The translations under genes were made by a program, and so were the position numbers. Of a stretch of DNA of 64,000 nt, positions 46,120 through 54,678 are shown piece by piece. The stretch spans positions 124,001 to 188,000 of the forward strand of contig NZ_SCNL01000001.1 of NCBI RefSeq assembly GCF_005502745.1. Reading direction: 5' to 3'. Position 1 is the first letter of the stretch. Each line of letters opens with the position of its first letter. Origin of the DNA: Sphingomonas sp. 3P27F8. GTDB lineage: Bacteria; Pseudomonadota; Alphaproteobacteria; Sphingomonadales; Sphingomonadaceae. The notes under the pieces were generated by a model. It was not told the origin of the DNA and did no database searches. It was given only the letters and a program-made list of their open reading frames with translations.

Positions 46120-47204
46120 CCCGCATCGCCCCAGGAGGGCGCCGCTTTGCGTTGCGGGCCGAGCGGCGGGGCGGCAGGCGTCACGTCACGGCCGCGCGGC
46201 CACCAGCCATAGGTCAAAAGATCACGTCCGCTGCGCGCCGCGCCGCCCTCCAGCCGCGGCGAGAGCAGCTTGCGCGCGCGCCAGATCGCCCGGCCTGCGG
46301 CATAGGCGATGCCCGCCGCGATCGCGCTTCCACGGCCACCGGCCAGCGCGAAATAGCGGCGATGCGATTCATACCAGTAGCGCGGCATCCGCCGGGCTTG
46401 CGGCAGCCCGGTGCCGGGATCGCGGATCTGCGTGGCGGCCCCGCCCGCATGCACCACCTGCGCGGCCGGCTCATGCCACACCGCCCAGCCCGCCCGGCGC
46501 AACCGGCGCATCAGATCGGTCTCTTCGAAATAAAGGAAGAACCCGTCATCGAACAGGCCGGTCCGCCGCAGCGCCTCGGTCCGCAGCATGACGGCCGCGC
46601 CTGTCACCCAGGGCACTTCGATGGCGTGATCGGCATGGATGCTGGTCGGCGGCACGCGCAGCAGCCGCTCGACCATTGCCGTGCGCGCGCCGCGACAGAA
46701 TTCGCCCCGGATCGACGGAAAACGGAAGGCGGAGGATTGCGGGCGGCCGTCCTCGTGCGTGAGCAACGCCCCGACCGCGCCCGCCCCCGGCTCGCGATCG
46801 AGCAGCGCCGCCATCGCCTCCAGCGCGCCGGGGCGCGGGCGCGCATCCGGGTTGATGAGCGCGATCGCCTCCGGCAGCCGCCCGCTGTCAGCCAGCAAGG
46901 CGATCGCCTGATTGTTGGCGAAGGCGAAGCCGCCGTTGACGGGCAGCGGCAGCGGCGTCACCCAGTCTTGCCACTCATTCGCCGCGATCGCGTCCGCGAT
47001 CCGCTCGGCGGAGCCGTCGCCGGAGCCGCCGTCCACCGCCACCACGCGAAGATCGGGAAACGCGCGCCGCGCATCGTCAATCGCGCTGATGCACGCAATG
47101 GCAAGGTCGGGCGTGCGATAGTTGACGATGATGACCGCGAGCCCGTTCACGTCCGTATCCCGCCCCGCTTGCATCCATGCCGTCCGTTCACGTCGTTCGG
47201 ACAA
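46116..47204 (-). CDS. GT2-family glycosyltransferase, rhamnosyltransferase-like
   Basis: 362 residues (from a TTG at 47204 with GAGGTG upstream; an ATG at 47174 is alternative). Core: LAVIIVNYRTPDLAIACISAI, VDGGSGDGSAE, NGGFAFANNQAIALL, LINPDARPRPGALEAM and FFLYFEETDLMRRLRRAGW. This pattern matches the WbbL/rhamnosyltransferase group of GT2. First gene of the minus-strand run; divergent from the GT4 at 47323 over about 120 bases, which should hold promoters for both. Confidence 0.88.
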   Translation of the reverse strand: MSERRERTAWMQAGRDTDVNGLAVIIVNYRTPDLAIACISAIDDARRAFPDLRVVAVDGGSGDGSAERIADAIAANEWQDWVTPLPLPVNGGFAFANNQAIALLADSGRLPEAIALINPDARPRPGALEAMAALLDREPGAGAVGALLTHEDGRPQSSAFRFPSIRGEFCRGARTAMVERLLRVPPTSIHADHAIEVPWVTGAAVMLRTEALRRTGLFDDGFFLYFEETDLMRRLRRAGWAVWHEPAAQVVHAGGAATQIRDPGTGLPQARRMPRYWYESHRRYFALAGGRGSAIAAGIAYAAGRAIWRARKLLSPRLEGGAARSGRDLLTYGWWPRGRDVTPAAPPLGPQRKAAPSWGDAG

Positions 47205-47322
47205 GGCACCTCTTGCTTAGGACAGACTTCCTTGTCAAAGCCCTACCAACGCCCACCAGCCGTCATCCCGCCGCAAATACGCAGGGTTACGGCATTCCCC
47301 GATGGTGAATGATGGCCCGCCG

Positions 47323-48510
47323 ATGACCGCCATCCTCTATGTCGCCGCCCGTTTGCCGACCCTTTCGGAGACGTTCGTCTATCGCGAATTGCTCGGGCTG
47401 CGCGCGCGCGGGCACGAGGTGATCGGCGCCAGCGTGCATCGCCCGCTGCCAGCCGAAGATCCGCTGCTGCGCGAGATCGCGCGCACCGCCTTTGTCGTTT
47501 ACGCGCCCGCGACCGCGCTGGCGCTGCCGGTCGCGCTGCTGCGGCATCCTCTGCTAGCCGCCGGTGCGGTGGCGGACGCGTTCCGGGCCGATCATCCCTC
47601 GCTCTCCAGCCGGCTGAAGCATGTCGCGCAGGCCGCGTTCGGGATCGCCACCGCATGGCGGCTGCGCGGACGCGGGATCGGCGCGGTGCACGCCCATATG
47701 GCGAACGTCCCCGCGATGATCGCGCTCTATATCGCGCGGGCGCTTGGCGTGCCGTTCAGTTTCACCGGCCATGCCGCCGATCTGTTCGTCCAGCGCGCGG
47801 CGCTCTCGTTCAAGCTGCGCGAGGCATCGTTCGTGTCGTGCATCAGTCATTGGCATCGCGGCTTCTATCGATCGATCACTGCGCTCGATGAGCGGCGGCT
47901 GCCGGTGGTGCGCTGCGCCGTCGCGATCCCGGCAGCCGTGGCGGTGGAGCGGCAGGAGATCGTCACGGTCGCGCGCCTGGTGGCCAAGAAGGGCATCGAC
48001 CTGCTGATCGAGGCCTTCCACGCGGCCCGCCCGGCCGGCTGGCGGCTGCGCATTCTGGGCGACGGGCCGGAACGCGCGCGGCTCGAGGCGCTGGTTGCCG
48101 CGCTCGGGCTTGGCGACGACGTGGCCTTCGATGGCGCCCGTCCGCATGCCGAATGCCTGGCCGCGATCTCCACTGCCGGCTTGTTCGTGCTGCCCTGCCG
48201 CACCGCCTCGAACGACGATCGCGACGGCATTCCGGTAGTGTTGATGGAGGCGATGGCCGCCGGGCGCGCGGTGATCGCGGGCGATCTGCCGACGATCCGC
48301 GAGCTGGTCAGCGATGGCGAGACCGGGCTCCTGGCGCCGCCGGACGATGCCGCCGCGCTCGCCACGCTGATCGCGCGGCTCACCGCCGATCCGGTCGCCC
48401 GTCGCCGGCTTGGCCTCGCCGCGCGCGCGTTCGTGACGGAGGAATTCTCGGACGCGGTGAACCTCGCCCGTCTCGAAGCCGCGTTCGCAGCCGCCGGAAC
48501 GCCCGCGTGA
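47323..48510 (+). CDS. GT4-family glycosyltransferase, WcaL/AmsK-like
   Basis: 395 residues. Starts ILYVAARLPTLSETFVYRELL, the N-terminal pattern of colanic-acid-type GT4 enzymes; C-terminal TVARLVAKKGIDLLIEAF, ILGDGPERARLEALV, and DGIPVVLMEAMAAGRAVI with the catalytic Glu region. An ATG at 47302 would add seven residues. First of three plus-strand transferase genes joined by GTGA and ATGA overlaps. Confidence 0.9.
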   Translation: MTAILYVAARLPTLSETFVYRELLGLRARGHEVIGASVHRPLPAEDPLLREIARTAFVVYAPATALALPVALLRHPLLAAGAVADAFRADHPSLSSRLKHVAQAAFGIATAWRLRGRGIGAVHAHMANVPAMIALYIARALGVPFSFTGHAADLFVQRAALSFKLREASFVSCISHWHRGFYRSITALDERRLPVVRCAVAIPAAVAVERQEIVTVARLVAKKGIDLLIEAFHAARPAGWRLRILGDGPERARLEALVAALGLGDDVAFDGARPHAECLAAISTAGLFVLPCRTASNDDRDGIPVVLMEAMAAGRAVIAGDLPTIRELVSDGETGLLAPPDDAAALATLIARLTADPVARRRLGLAARAFVTEEFSDAVNLARLEAAFAAAGTPA

Positions 48511-49247
48511 TCGCCCGGACGGATTTCCTCGATGTCCAGTTCGATCCGCTGCCCTTCGATGCGGCGGTCGCGTGGCTCGCCGCGCGGCAACGCGATAGCG
48601 ACTACGGCTATGTCGTCACCCCGAACGTCGATCACATGGTGCGGCTCGCCGATGCGCCGGCCGAGGTGCGCGCTGCCTATCGCCAGGCGGCGCTGTGCCT
48701 GTGCGACAGCCGGGTGCTGGCGAAGCTCGCCCGGATCGCGGGCGTCGCCCTTCCGGTGGTGCCCGGCAGCGATCTGACCGCCGCGCTTTTCGAGAGCGTG
48801 CTGCAGCCGGGCGATCGGGTGGCGCTGATCGGTGGGCAGGCGGAGGATGTGGCGCGGCTGCGACTGCTGCATCCCGCGCTGGATATCCTGCATCACGAGC
48901 CACCGATGCGGCTGCGCACCGATGCCGCCGCGCGCGCGGGTGCCGCACGTGTCGCGGCAGCGGCCGGCGCGCGGTTCATCCTGCTGGCGGTCGGCTCGCC
49001 GCAGCAGGAGCTGCTCGCGCATGAGATCGCGGCGATCGACGGCGCGAGCGGTACGGCGCTGTGCATCGGCGCGTCGGTCGATTTCCTTGTCGGCCGGCAG
49101 ATCCGCGCGCCGCGCATCGTGCAGCGCGCGGGCATGGAATGGGCATGGCGCCTGGCCACCAGCCCCCGCCGGCTCGCGCGGCGTTATCTGATCGAGGGGC
49201 CGGCGATCTTCCCGCTCGTCTGGCGCTGGCGGCGCGCGCGCCGATGA
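48507..49247 (+). CDS. WecG/TagA/CpsF-family glycosyltransferase
   Basis: 246 residues, GT26 family. Motifs: YVVTPNVDHMVRLADAPAEVRAAYRQA, LCDSRVLAKLARIAG, ALIGGQAEDVARLRLLHP, LLAVGSPQQELLA and CIGASVDFLVGR; the final WAWRLATSPRRLARRYL is the usual membrane-binding tail. The GTG start overlaps the stop of the gene before (GTGA). GT26 enzymes add ManNAcA, ManNAc or glucose-type sugars early in the repeat unit. Confidence 0.93.
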   Translation: MIARTDFLDVQFDPLPFDAAVAWLAARQRDSDYGYVVTPNVDHMVRLADAPAEVRAAYRQAALCLCDSRVLAKLARIAGVALPVVPGSDLTAALFESVLQPGDRVALIGGQAEDVARLRLLHPALDILHHEPPMRLRTDAAARAGAARVAAAAGARFILLAVGSPQQELLAHEIAAIDGASGTALCIGASVDFLVGRQIRAPRIVQRAGMEWAWRLATSPRRLARRYLIEGPAIFPLVWRWRRARR

Positions 49248-50404
49248 GCGCCGAAAAGCCCGTCATCGTTCACCTCGCGGTGGATGTGAACACGCCGCAG
49301 CGCGCCCGAACCACCACCGCGATCGAGTGGTTCGTTCGTGAGCTTGTCGATTACGATAATATTGTGATCGCCTATCAGCGCGTCGAGCGTCCCGCCCCGG
49401 CCCCGGTCGCCTGCGTGGCGGAGGGATTTCGGCTGTTCCATTTCCCTTATTTCGGGTTGCGCCTCGGCATCGGGCTGTTGCCCGCCATGCGCCGCGCCGC
49501 CGGTCGCACGATCGCGCTGCTGGAGGCGGAGGGGATTCGCCCGGATCTGGTCCACGCGCACAAGTTCACCTTCGAGGGGCTGGCCGGCTGGCATATCGCG
49601 CGGCATTTCGGCGTGCCGCTGTTCGTCTCGCTGCGCGGCGAGGTGGAGACGAAGGTTTTTCGCATGAAGCCGATGCTGCGCCCGCTTCTCAGGCGCGTCG
49701 CGGCGGACGCTGCCCGGCTGTATTTCGTCTCGGCATGGTTCCGCGACGAGTTCCACCGCCACGTCCCCGCGCAGTCGGCGAAGGAGCGCAACCTTCCCAA
49801 TATCGTGCGCAACATCGCCCCGGCGATCACGCCGCATCCGGCGGGGGACCGCTTCGTCGCGATCCTCGCCCTCGATACATGGCGGCGCAAGGGGGTACGC
49901 TGGCTGCTGGACGGGCTGGCGCTGGCGCGGCGCGAGCGGCCCGGCCTGAAGCTCGATCTGATCGGCGGCGGCAGCGCGCAGGCGCGCGGGCGGATCGAGC
50001 GAATGATCGCCGAGCGTGGCCTCGCCGATGCCGTCACGCTGACCGGGCCGTTGCCGAATGCGGATCTGCTCGCCCGCCTGCCGGGCTATCGCGGGCTATT
50101 GTTGCCGAGCCTCAACGAGACTTTCGGCATGGTCTATGTCGAGGCGCTGTTCGCCGGCGTGCCGATCCTGTTCACGCAGGGCACCGCGATCGACGGCTAT
50201 CTTGACGGGCTGGACGTGGGCAGGACAGTTCCGCCGCGTGATGCGCGCGCGATTGCCGCCGCGATCGTCGATATCGACACGCGAACCGACGAGATGCGCG
50301 GGGCGATCACCGCGGCCGCTCCGCGCCTTTTCGCCGCATTCGATCCCGCGACGAACCTCGCCCGCTACCGCGCCGACATCGCCGACGCGCTCGCGCCGCG
50401 CTGA
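49244..50404 (+). CDS. GT4-family glycosyltransferase
   Basis: 386 residues, ATG overlapping the GT26 stop (ATGA). N-terminal domain ends with DLVHAHKFTFEGLAGWHIARHFGVPLFVSLRGEVETKVF; C-terminal has ALDTWRRKGVRWLLDGLAL, LIGGGSAQARGRIE and LLPSLNETFGMVYVEALFAGVPILF with the Glu pair. Last gene of the plus-strand transferase trio; converges on the kinase gene six bases away. Confidence 0.9.
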   Translation: MSAEKPVIVHLAVDVNTPQRARTTTAIEWFVRELVDYDNIVIAYQRVERPAPAPVACVAEGFRLFHFPYFGLRLGIGLLPAMRRAAGRTIALLEAEGIRPDLVHAHKFTFEGLAGWHIARHFGVPLFVSLRGEVETKVFRMKPMLRPLLRRVAADAARLYFVSAWFRDEFHRHVPAQSAKERNLPNIVRNIAPAITPHPAGDRFVAILALDTWRRKGVRWLLDGLALARRERPGLKLDLIGGGSAQARGRIERMIAERGLADAVTLTGPLPNADLLARLPGYRGLLLPSLNETFGMVYVEALFAGVPILFTQGTAIDGYLDGLDVGRTVPPRDARAIAAAIVDIDTRTDEMRGAITAAAPRLFAAFDPATNLARYRADIADALAPR

Positions 50405-50410
50405 CCGGCG

Positions 50411-51214
50411 CTATTCCTGGTAATAAGCGTCGTAGTAACGCTGGGTCCAATAGCCGAAGCCGTAATCGTCGCCGCCGATCGCGCCATGATAGCGATTGAG
50501 GACGGTGCCGATGCACGGCGCCGGGCTGAGCACCTCGATCGCGTCCTTCACCTGCCGCGCGGTGGTCTTGCCCTCCTCGACCACGAGCAGATAGGCGTCG
50601 ATCTGCTGCGCGACGATCGAGGCGTCGTCATTGGCGAACGCCGGCGGCAGATCGCACAGGCAGAAATATTTGTCCCCCAGCCCGCGCATCGCCTCGACCA
50701 GGCCCTTCATGCGATTGCCCGCCAGCACCTCGGCCGACTGGCGCACGACATTGGCGGCGGGGAAAACCACCAGCCCGGTCCCGTCCACATTGCGGCCGAC
50801 CGCATCGAGCGAGTCGGTCTGCCCCGTCAGATAATCGCCGATGCCCGGCCCATCCTCCAGCCCGAAGCATTTGCCGATCGAGCTGCGCCGCAGATCGAAA
50901 TCGAACAGCAGCGTATATTGATCCGGGATGCGGGACATCGACGCGGCCAGATTGCTCGCGATAAACGTCTTGCCGACGCTCGGTGTCGCGGAGGTGACGC
51001 CGATGATCTTCCAGCCATTGGCCTTGGCGATCTTCAACACCTGCGATCGCAACAGGTTGAACGGGCGCGAGCGCCGATCGCTGCTGTTGAAGCCGAACAG
51101 CTTGCGCTGGATCGCATCCGGCAGTTCGAGCCGCTCTTCCGCAAGCGAGGTGACAAGCACGTCGCCGGCGGGCGGGGCGGTTTCGGCTTCGTCGAGGTTC
51201 CACGAATTGGCCAT
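50411..51214 (-). CDS. Polysaccharide-biosynthesis tyrosine-kinase-like ATPase (CpsD/Wzc C-domain)
   Basis: 267 residues, cytoplasmic. BY-kinase-type P-loop: Walker A SATPSVGKT (75-83), Walker A' LLFDFDLRR (102-110), Walker B FCLCDLPP (184-191). The C-terminus carries a tyrosine cluster (six Tyr among the last 17 residues: YGFGYWTQRYYDAYYQE), the expected autophosphorylation tail. Membrane part is absent: it is encoded as the separate co-polymerase upstream, the split arrangement of SpsC/SpsE in sphingans. It would control chain length and export by cyclic phosphorylation. An ATG at 51229 is possible but has a poorly spaced ribosome-binding site. Confidence 0.88.
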   Translation of the reverse strand: MANSWNLDEAETAPPAGDVLVTSLAEERLELPDAIQRKLFGFNSSDRRSRPFNLLRSQVLKIAKANGWKIIGVTSATPSVGKTFIASNLAASMSRIPDQYTLLFDFDLRRSSIGKCFGLEDGPGIGDYLTGQTDSLDAVGRNVDGTGLVVFPAANVVRQSAEVLAGNRMKGLVEAMRGLGDKYFCLCDLPPAFANDDASIVAQQIDAYLLVVEEGKTTARQVKDAIEVLSPAPCIGTVLNRYHGAIGGDDYGFGYWTQRYYDAYYQE

Positions 51215-51241
51215 CGATTTGGGTCTCATCCTAAGAACCGG

Positions 51242-52684
51242 TCAGGAACGGGCGAAGCGCCGCGGCAGCCAGCGGCGCCGGTTGCCCTTTCCCGAAAGCA
51301 CGGGGACGACCGCCAGCGGCGGTTCGCCAAGCAGATTGGTGAGCTGGCCGGCGCTGCGGATCGGGCGCAGGACGAGCTCTACCAGCAATGCCAGCGCCAG
51401 CCCGACGGCCAGCCCGCCGACGATTCCGCCCACGATCAGCAGCGGCCGGTTCGGCGAGGTCGGGTGATCGGGCGTCACCGGCGGATCGATCAGGGTCAGC
51501 CGCTCGCCGCGCTGCTGGTCCGCCAGCTTGGCCATCGAGCGGGCTGTCAGCAGGTTCGCCGATACCTTCGCCAGGTTGGCGCGGATGATATCGGCGCGTG
51601 CCTGCAGCTGCTGCACCTGTTGCGCCACCTGCGGCCCGCGCGCCTGCGCGGCGGCGAGCGCGGCGGCGCGGCTCTGTTCGGCGCCACGCTGGCGCTGGAG
51701 ATCGGCGATCGCGCGGTTGTTGGCCGAAAGCTGCTGTTGCACCACGGCGGAAACGCCGCGGGTCTGGAACTGCTTCGAATTGGCGCGCGCCGCCGCGAGC
51801 CGGCTTTCGGCCAGCTTCACGTCGGGGTGGTTGTCCGAATATTGCGCTTTTGCCGCCGCAAGTGCCGCTTCGGCCGCCGTCACGTTCGGATCGCGCTCCA
51901 CCGCCACGCCGGTCTGCACATTGAGTGCGGCGTTCTCGCGTTGCAGCGCGGCGATCTGCCCGGCGTAATCGATCGACGCGCCCGCGCCCACCATGCCGAG
52001 CCCGGCGGAAGAAAGCGCTGCGCCATTGACGCCGGCGATGCGGTTGATCTGCGATTCGATCCCCTGCACCTGCGCCTGCAGGTTCGATTCCTGATCCTCC
52101 AGGAACGCGACATTCGTCTGCGCCTCATCCTGCGACGAGGTCGCGGAAAGCTTGAGCAGGCGATCGACGAAGGTCTGCGCGACGATCTGCGCCTGTGCGG
52201 CGCGCGGATAGGCAAAGCTCAGCGAGAAGGCGATCGAGCCGCTGTTGGGCTTGCCGCCGCTGGGCGATCCCTGGATGTCGGCGTCGATCGCGCTGATCGT
52301 CGTCGCATCCCGCATCCGGTCGACCAGCTTCGACAGCGGCTCGCTGTGCGCCGAGGCGTTGTAGAGATCGTTCGCCTGAATCAGTTCGACCAGGTCGGGC
52401 CGGCTGAGAATCTGCTGCCGGATCTTGGCGATGCGCCGGTTGATCGGATCGTCGCCGCCCGGCGCGGCGGTCGCGCCCGGCAAATCCTGCGATTCGACCA
52501 GCAGCGTGGCTTTCGACTCATATTTGCGCGGCAACAGATAGGCCGCCGCAAGCGCGGCGACGGCGATCAACACCGCCGGCACGATCACGAGCCAGCGGCG
52601 CTGCCACAGGACCATCGGCAGGTTGCCGATCAGGCCAGATGATTCCTGCTGGTCATCGAGCGAGGCGCGCGCGCCGTCGTTCAT
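51242..52684 (-). CDS. Polysaccharide co-polymerase, GumC/Wzz-type
   Basis: 480 residues: N-terminal membrane helix (RWLVIVPAVLIAVAALAAAYLL), the Wzz domain with YESKATLLVESQ, a long periplasmic coiled coil rich in Ala/Gln/Asn, then a second membrane helix (about 420-445: LLIVGGIVGGLAVGLALALLVELVL). The Wzz Pro-rich box before the second helix is present (DPPVTPDHPTSPNRP). Sets chain length together with the ATPase encoded next. It overlaps the beta-barrel gene upstream by four bases. Confidence 0.92.
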   Translation of the reverse strand: MNDGARASLDDQQESSGLIGNLPMVLWQRRWLVIVPAVLIAVAALAAAYLLPRKYESKATLLVESQDLPGATAAPGGDDPINRRIAKIRQQILSRPDLVELIQANDLYNASAHSEPLSKLVDRMRDATTISAIDADIQGSPSGGKPNSGSIAFSLSFAYPRAAQAQIVAQTFVDRLLKLSATSSQDEAQTNVAFLEDQESNLQAQVQGIESQINRIAGVNGAALSSAGLGMVGAGASIDYAGQIAALQRENAALNVQTGVAVERDPNVTAAEAALAAAKAQYSDNHPDVKLAESRLAAARANSKQFQTRGVSAVVQQQLSANNRAIADLQRQRGAEQSRAAALAAAQARGPQVAQQVQQLQARADIIRANLAKVSANLLTARSMAKLADQQRGERLTLIDPPVTPDHPTSPNRPLLIVGGIVGGLAVGLALALLVELVLRPIRSAGQLTNLLGEPPLAVVPVLSGKGNRRRWLPRRFARS

Positions 52685-53859
52685 CGCGGATCTCCGAAAC
52701 GGTAGGACAGGCCCAGTCGCCCGCCATAATCGGCGGGGCGGTTCAGGCTGCTGGCAAAAATCTGGCGATACTGGCCGGTCGCCGTCAGTCGCAGGCGCTC
52801 CGACAAGCGGCGCTCATAGGTTGCCGAGGTGGTCAGATATTGCGCGCGGATACCGGGCACCAGCGCGGATTGCGAGCCGCCTTCCGTGGTGTAGAGCGCG
52901 CGTGCCGAAAGCGTCGTGAACTCGCTGAGCTTCCGGCTCCAGTTCGCGCCGATCGAATTCACATATTGCGATCCGTTGAACCCGGTCGGCCGCACCGAGC
53001 GCGAGCCGGTGATGCAGAAGTTCGACAACGGCCCCTGGCGACACAGGTTGATGTTGCCCGATGGGGATGCCTTGCCGGTCGATCCCGTCGAGCTGCTGTT
53101 CACGAACGACACGCCGAGCGATCCGTCGACCGTCCAATATTCGTTCAGCTTGGTCGATGCCGTGGCGCTGATCGTATAGACGTTGGTCCGCCCGCGCGCG
53201 CCGCGATAATCGTAGCGCGATACCGCGCCCTGCGCGCCGATCCGCGTATTGCCCGAAAGCTGGCGATTGTAGCTGAACGTGGAGCCCAGCCCGTCGTAAT
53301 CGCTGATATCGGCGAACCGGCGATAACGCGCGATTTCGTAGAACACGCTCGCGCTGATGCTGTCGCGTGCCGACAGCGCCGCATCGAAATCGCCCGTCGC
53401 ATATACGCCGCGCCGCCGGTCGCGCGTGCCGAACAGCGCGAGATCGGTCGGCGATGGCACGCCCGGCTCGATCGCCCCGCCCACCGAATCATAGGCGCCG
53501 ATGATCGCGCTCGTCAGATCGACACGCATATGCGTGTTGACGCGTTCCGACGGGCGCCCGCGATAGTCCGTCGATACGCGATAGCTGGTCGCATCGGCAT
53601 AATTGGTGAAATACTTCTGGAGGCTCGCATTGCCCGTAACGGTCAGCGTGTCCTGCGGCATCAGCAGTTCGAAACGCGGCGTCACGTCAAGCGCGGCATA
53701 GCCGCTGGCCAGATTGCTGCCCGTCCCGGAAAACGGATTGGACGAATAACCAACGCCGGGCGCCACATCCACGCTGGCGCGTGTCTGTTCCTGCGCATGG
53801 GCGATGCCCGGGGCGATCAGCGCCGCGGCTATCACGCAGCCGTAATAGCGCGCCCTCAC
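52681..53859 (-). CDS. Outer-membrane beta-barrel protein of the polysaccharide locus
   Basis: 392 residues: signal peptide (VIAAALIAPGIAHAQ), then repeating amphipathic strands rich in Tyr/Ser/Arg with turns such as DVAPGVGYSSNPF, YRVSTDYRGR and RLSERLRLTATGQYRQIF, and a C-terminal strand ending in LGLSYRFGD. This fits a large barrel similar to those linked to exosortase/EPS loci. It may be the outer-membrane pore or an anchoring protein. Located between the co-polymerase and the export protein, overlapping both by four bases. Confidence 0.8.
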   Translation of the reverse strand: MRARYYGCVIAAALIAPGIAHAQEQTRASVDVAPGVGYSSNPFSGTGSNLASGYAALDVTPRFELLMPQDTLTVTGNASLQKYFTNYADATSYRVSTDYRGRPSERVNTHMRVDLTSAIIGAYDSVGGAIEPGVPSPTDLALFGTRDRRRGVYATGDFDAALSARDSISASVFYEIARYRRFADISDYDGLGSTFSYNRQLSGNTRIGAQGAVSRYDYRGARGRTNVYTISATASTKLNEYWTVDGSLGVSFVNSSSTGSTGKASPSGNINLCRQGPLSNFCITGSRSVRPTGFNGSQYVNSIGANWSRKLSEFTTLSARALYTTEGGSQSALVPGIRAQYLTTSATYERRLSERLRLTATGQYRQIFASSLNRPADYGGRLGLSYRFGDPR

Positions 53860-54467
53860 GGAACGATAACCGTGTCGCCGCTTTCAAGCTGCGGCAGGCC
53901 GGCAAGATCACGATCGCTCGGGTTGCCCTTCAGCGTATCGCTGAGCCGCACCTTCAGCACGACCAGCCCGTTGCCGGATTTGCGCAGGATGCGGACGTTG
54001 CCGACATCGGCGAAATCCGCCGGGCCGCCAGCCAGCGCCAGCGCTTCCAGCACGTTGATATAGCGCCCCGTCGCGAATGCGCCCGGCGACTTGACCTTGC
54101 CCGCGACCGAGAACTGCACGCCCACCGGCGTCTTCACCGAAACGGTGACCTGCGGCACGGCATCGCGATACTGGCCGCGCAGGCCGCGCGAGATATCCTG
54201 CTCCACGTCGGAGGGAAGCTTGTTGTTGGCATTCACCTGCCCAACCAGCGGGAAGGAGAAGGTGCCGTCCGGCAGCACCTTGATGACGCGCTGCAGCCGC
54301 TCCTCGCCCCAGACGTAGATTTCAAGTTCGTCGCCCGGGCTGATCCGGTACGGACGCGATTGTGCGGCGGCCGGCGCGGCGGGCGCAGCCTGCGCCATCG
54401 CCAGTTGCGCCTGAGACAGGCCGGCGCAGGCAAGCCCGGCGGCCGTTATCCATGCTTTATGCTGCAT
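53856..54467 (-). CDS. Polysaccharide export protein, Wza/OPX family
   Basis: 203 residues: signal peptide, PES domain opening YRISPGDELEIYVWGEERLQRVIKVLPDGTFSFPLVGQV, and an SLBB domain FSVAGKVKSPGAFATGRYINVLEALALAGGPADFA, ending with a short GDTVIVP. It lacks an obvious lipobox and the C-terminal amphipathic helix of Wza, so it may depend on the beta-barrel protein encoded next. ATG at 54467 has GAGG upstream, favoured over a GTG at 54473. First gene of the export operon. Confidence 0.92.
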   Translation of the reverse strand: MQHKAWITAAGLACAGLSQAQLAMAQAAPAAPAAAQSRPYRISPGDELEIYVWGEERLQRVIKVLPDGTFSFPLVGQVNANNKLPSDVEQDISRGLRGQYRDAVPQVTVSVKTPVGVQFSVAGKVKSPGAFATGRYINVLEALALAGGPADFADVGNVRILRKSGNGLVVLKVRLSDTLKGNPSDRDLAGLPQLESGDTVIVP

Positions 54468-54678
54468 TCCCACCCTCGATTGATCTGTAGTACCGCAAAT
54501 TCCCCTGCGAACCGTGGGGTTCTACCTGCTTGCCTACACCACCGCTAGGCAAAAGAGTGTTAACCGCGCGGGTTGTAGCGAAGCATTTCTTCCATCTATT
54601 TTGCCTAAGCCATCCCCATCGCCCATGAACGAACGCTGCCCTCAATCTCTGCACCAACGATACGGATGTCATAAAACG

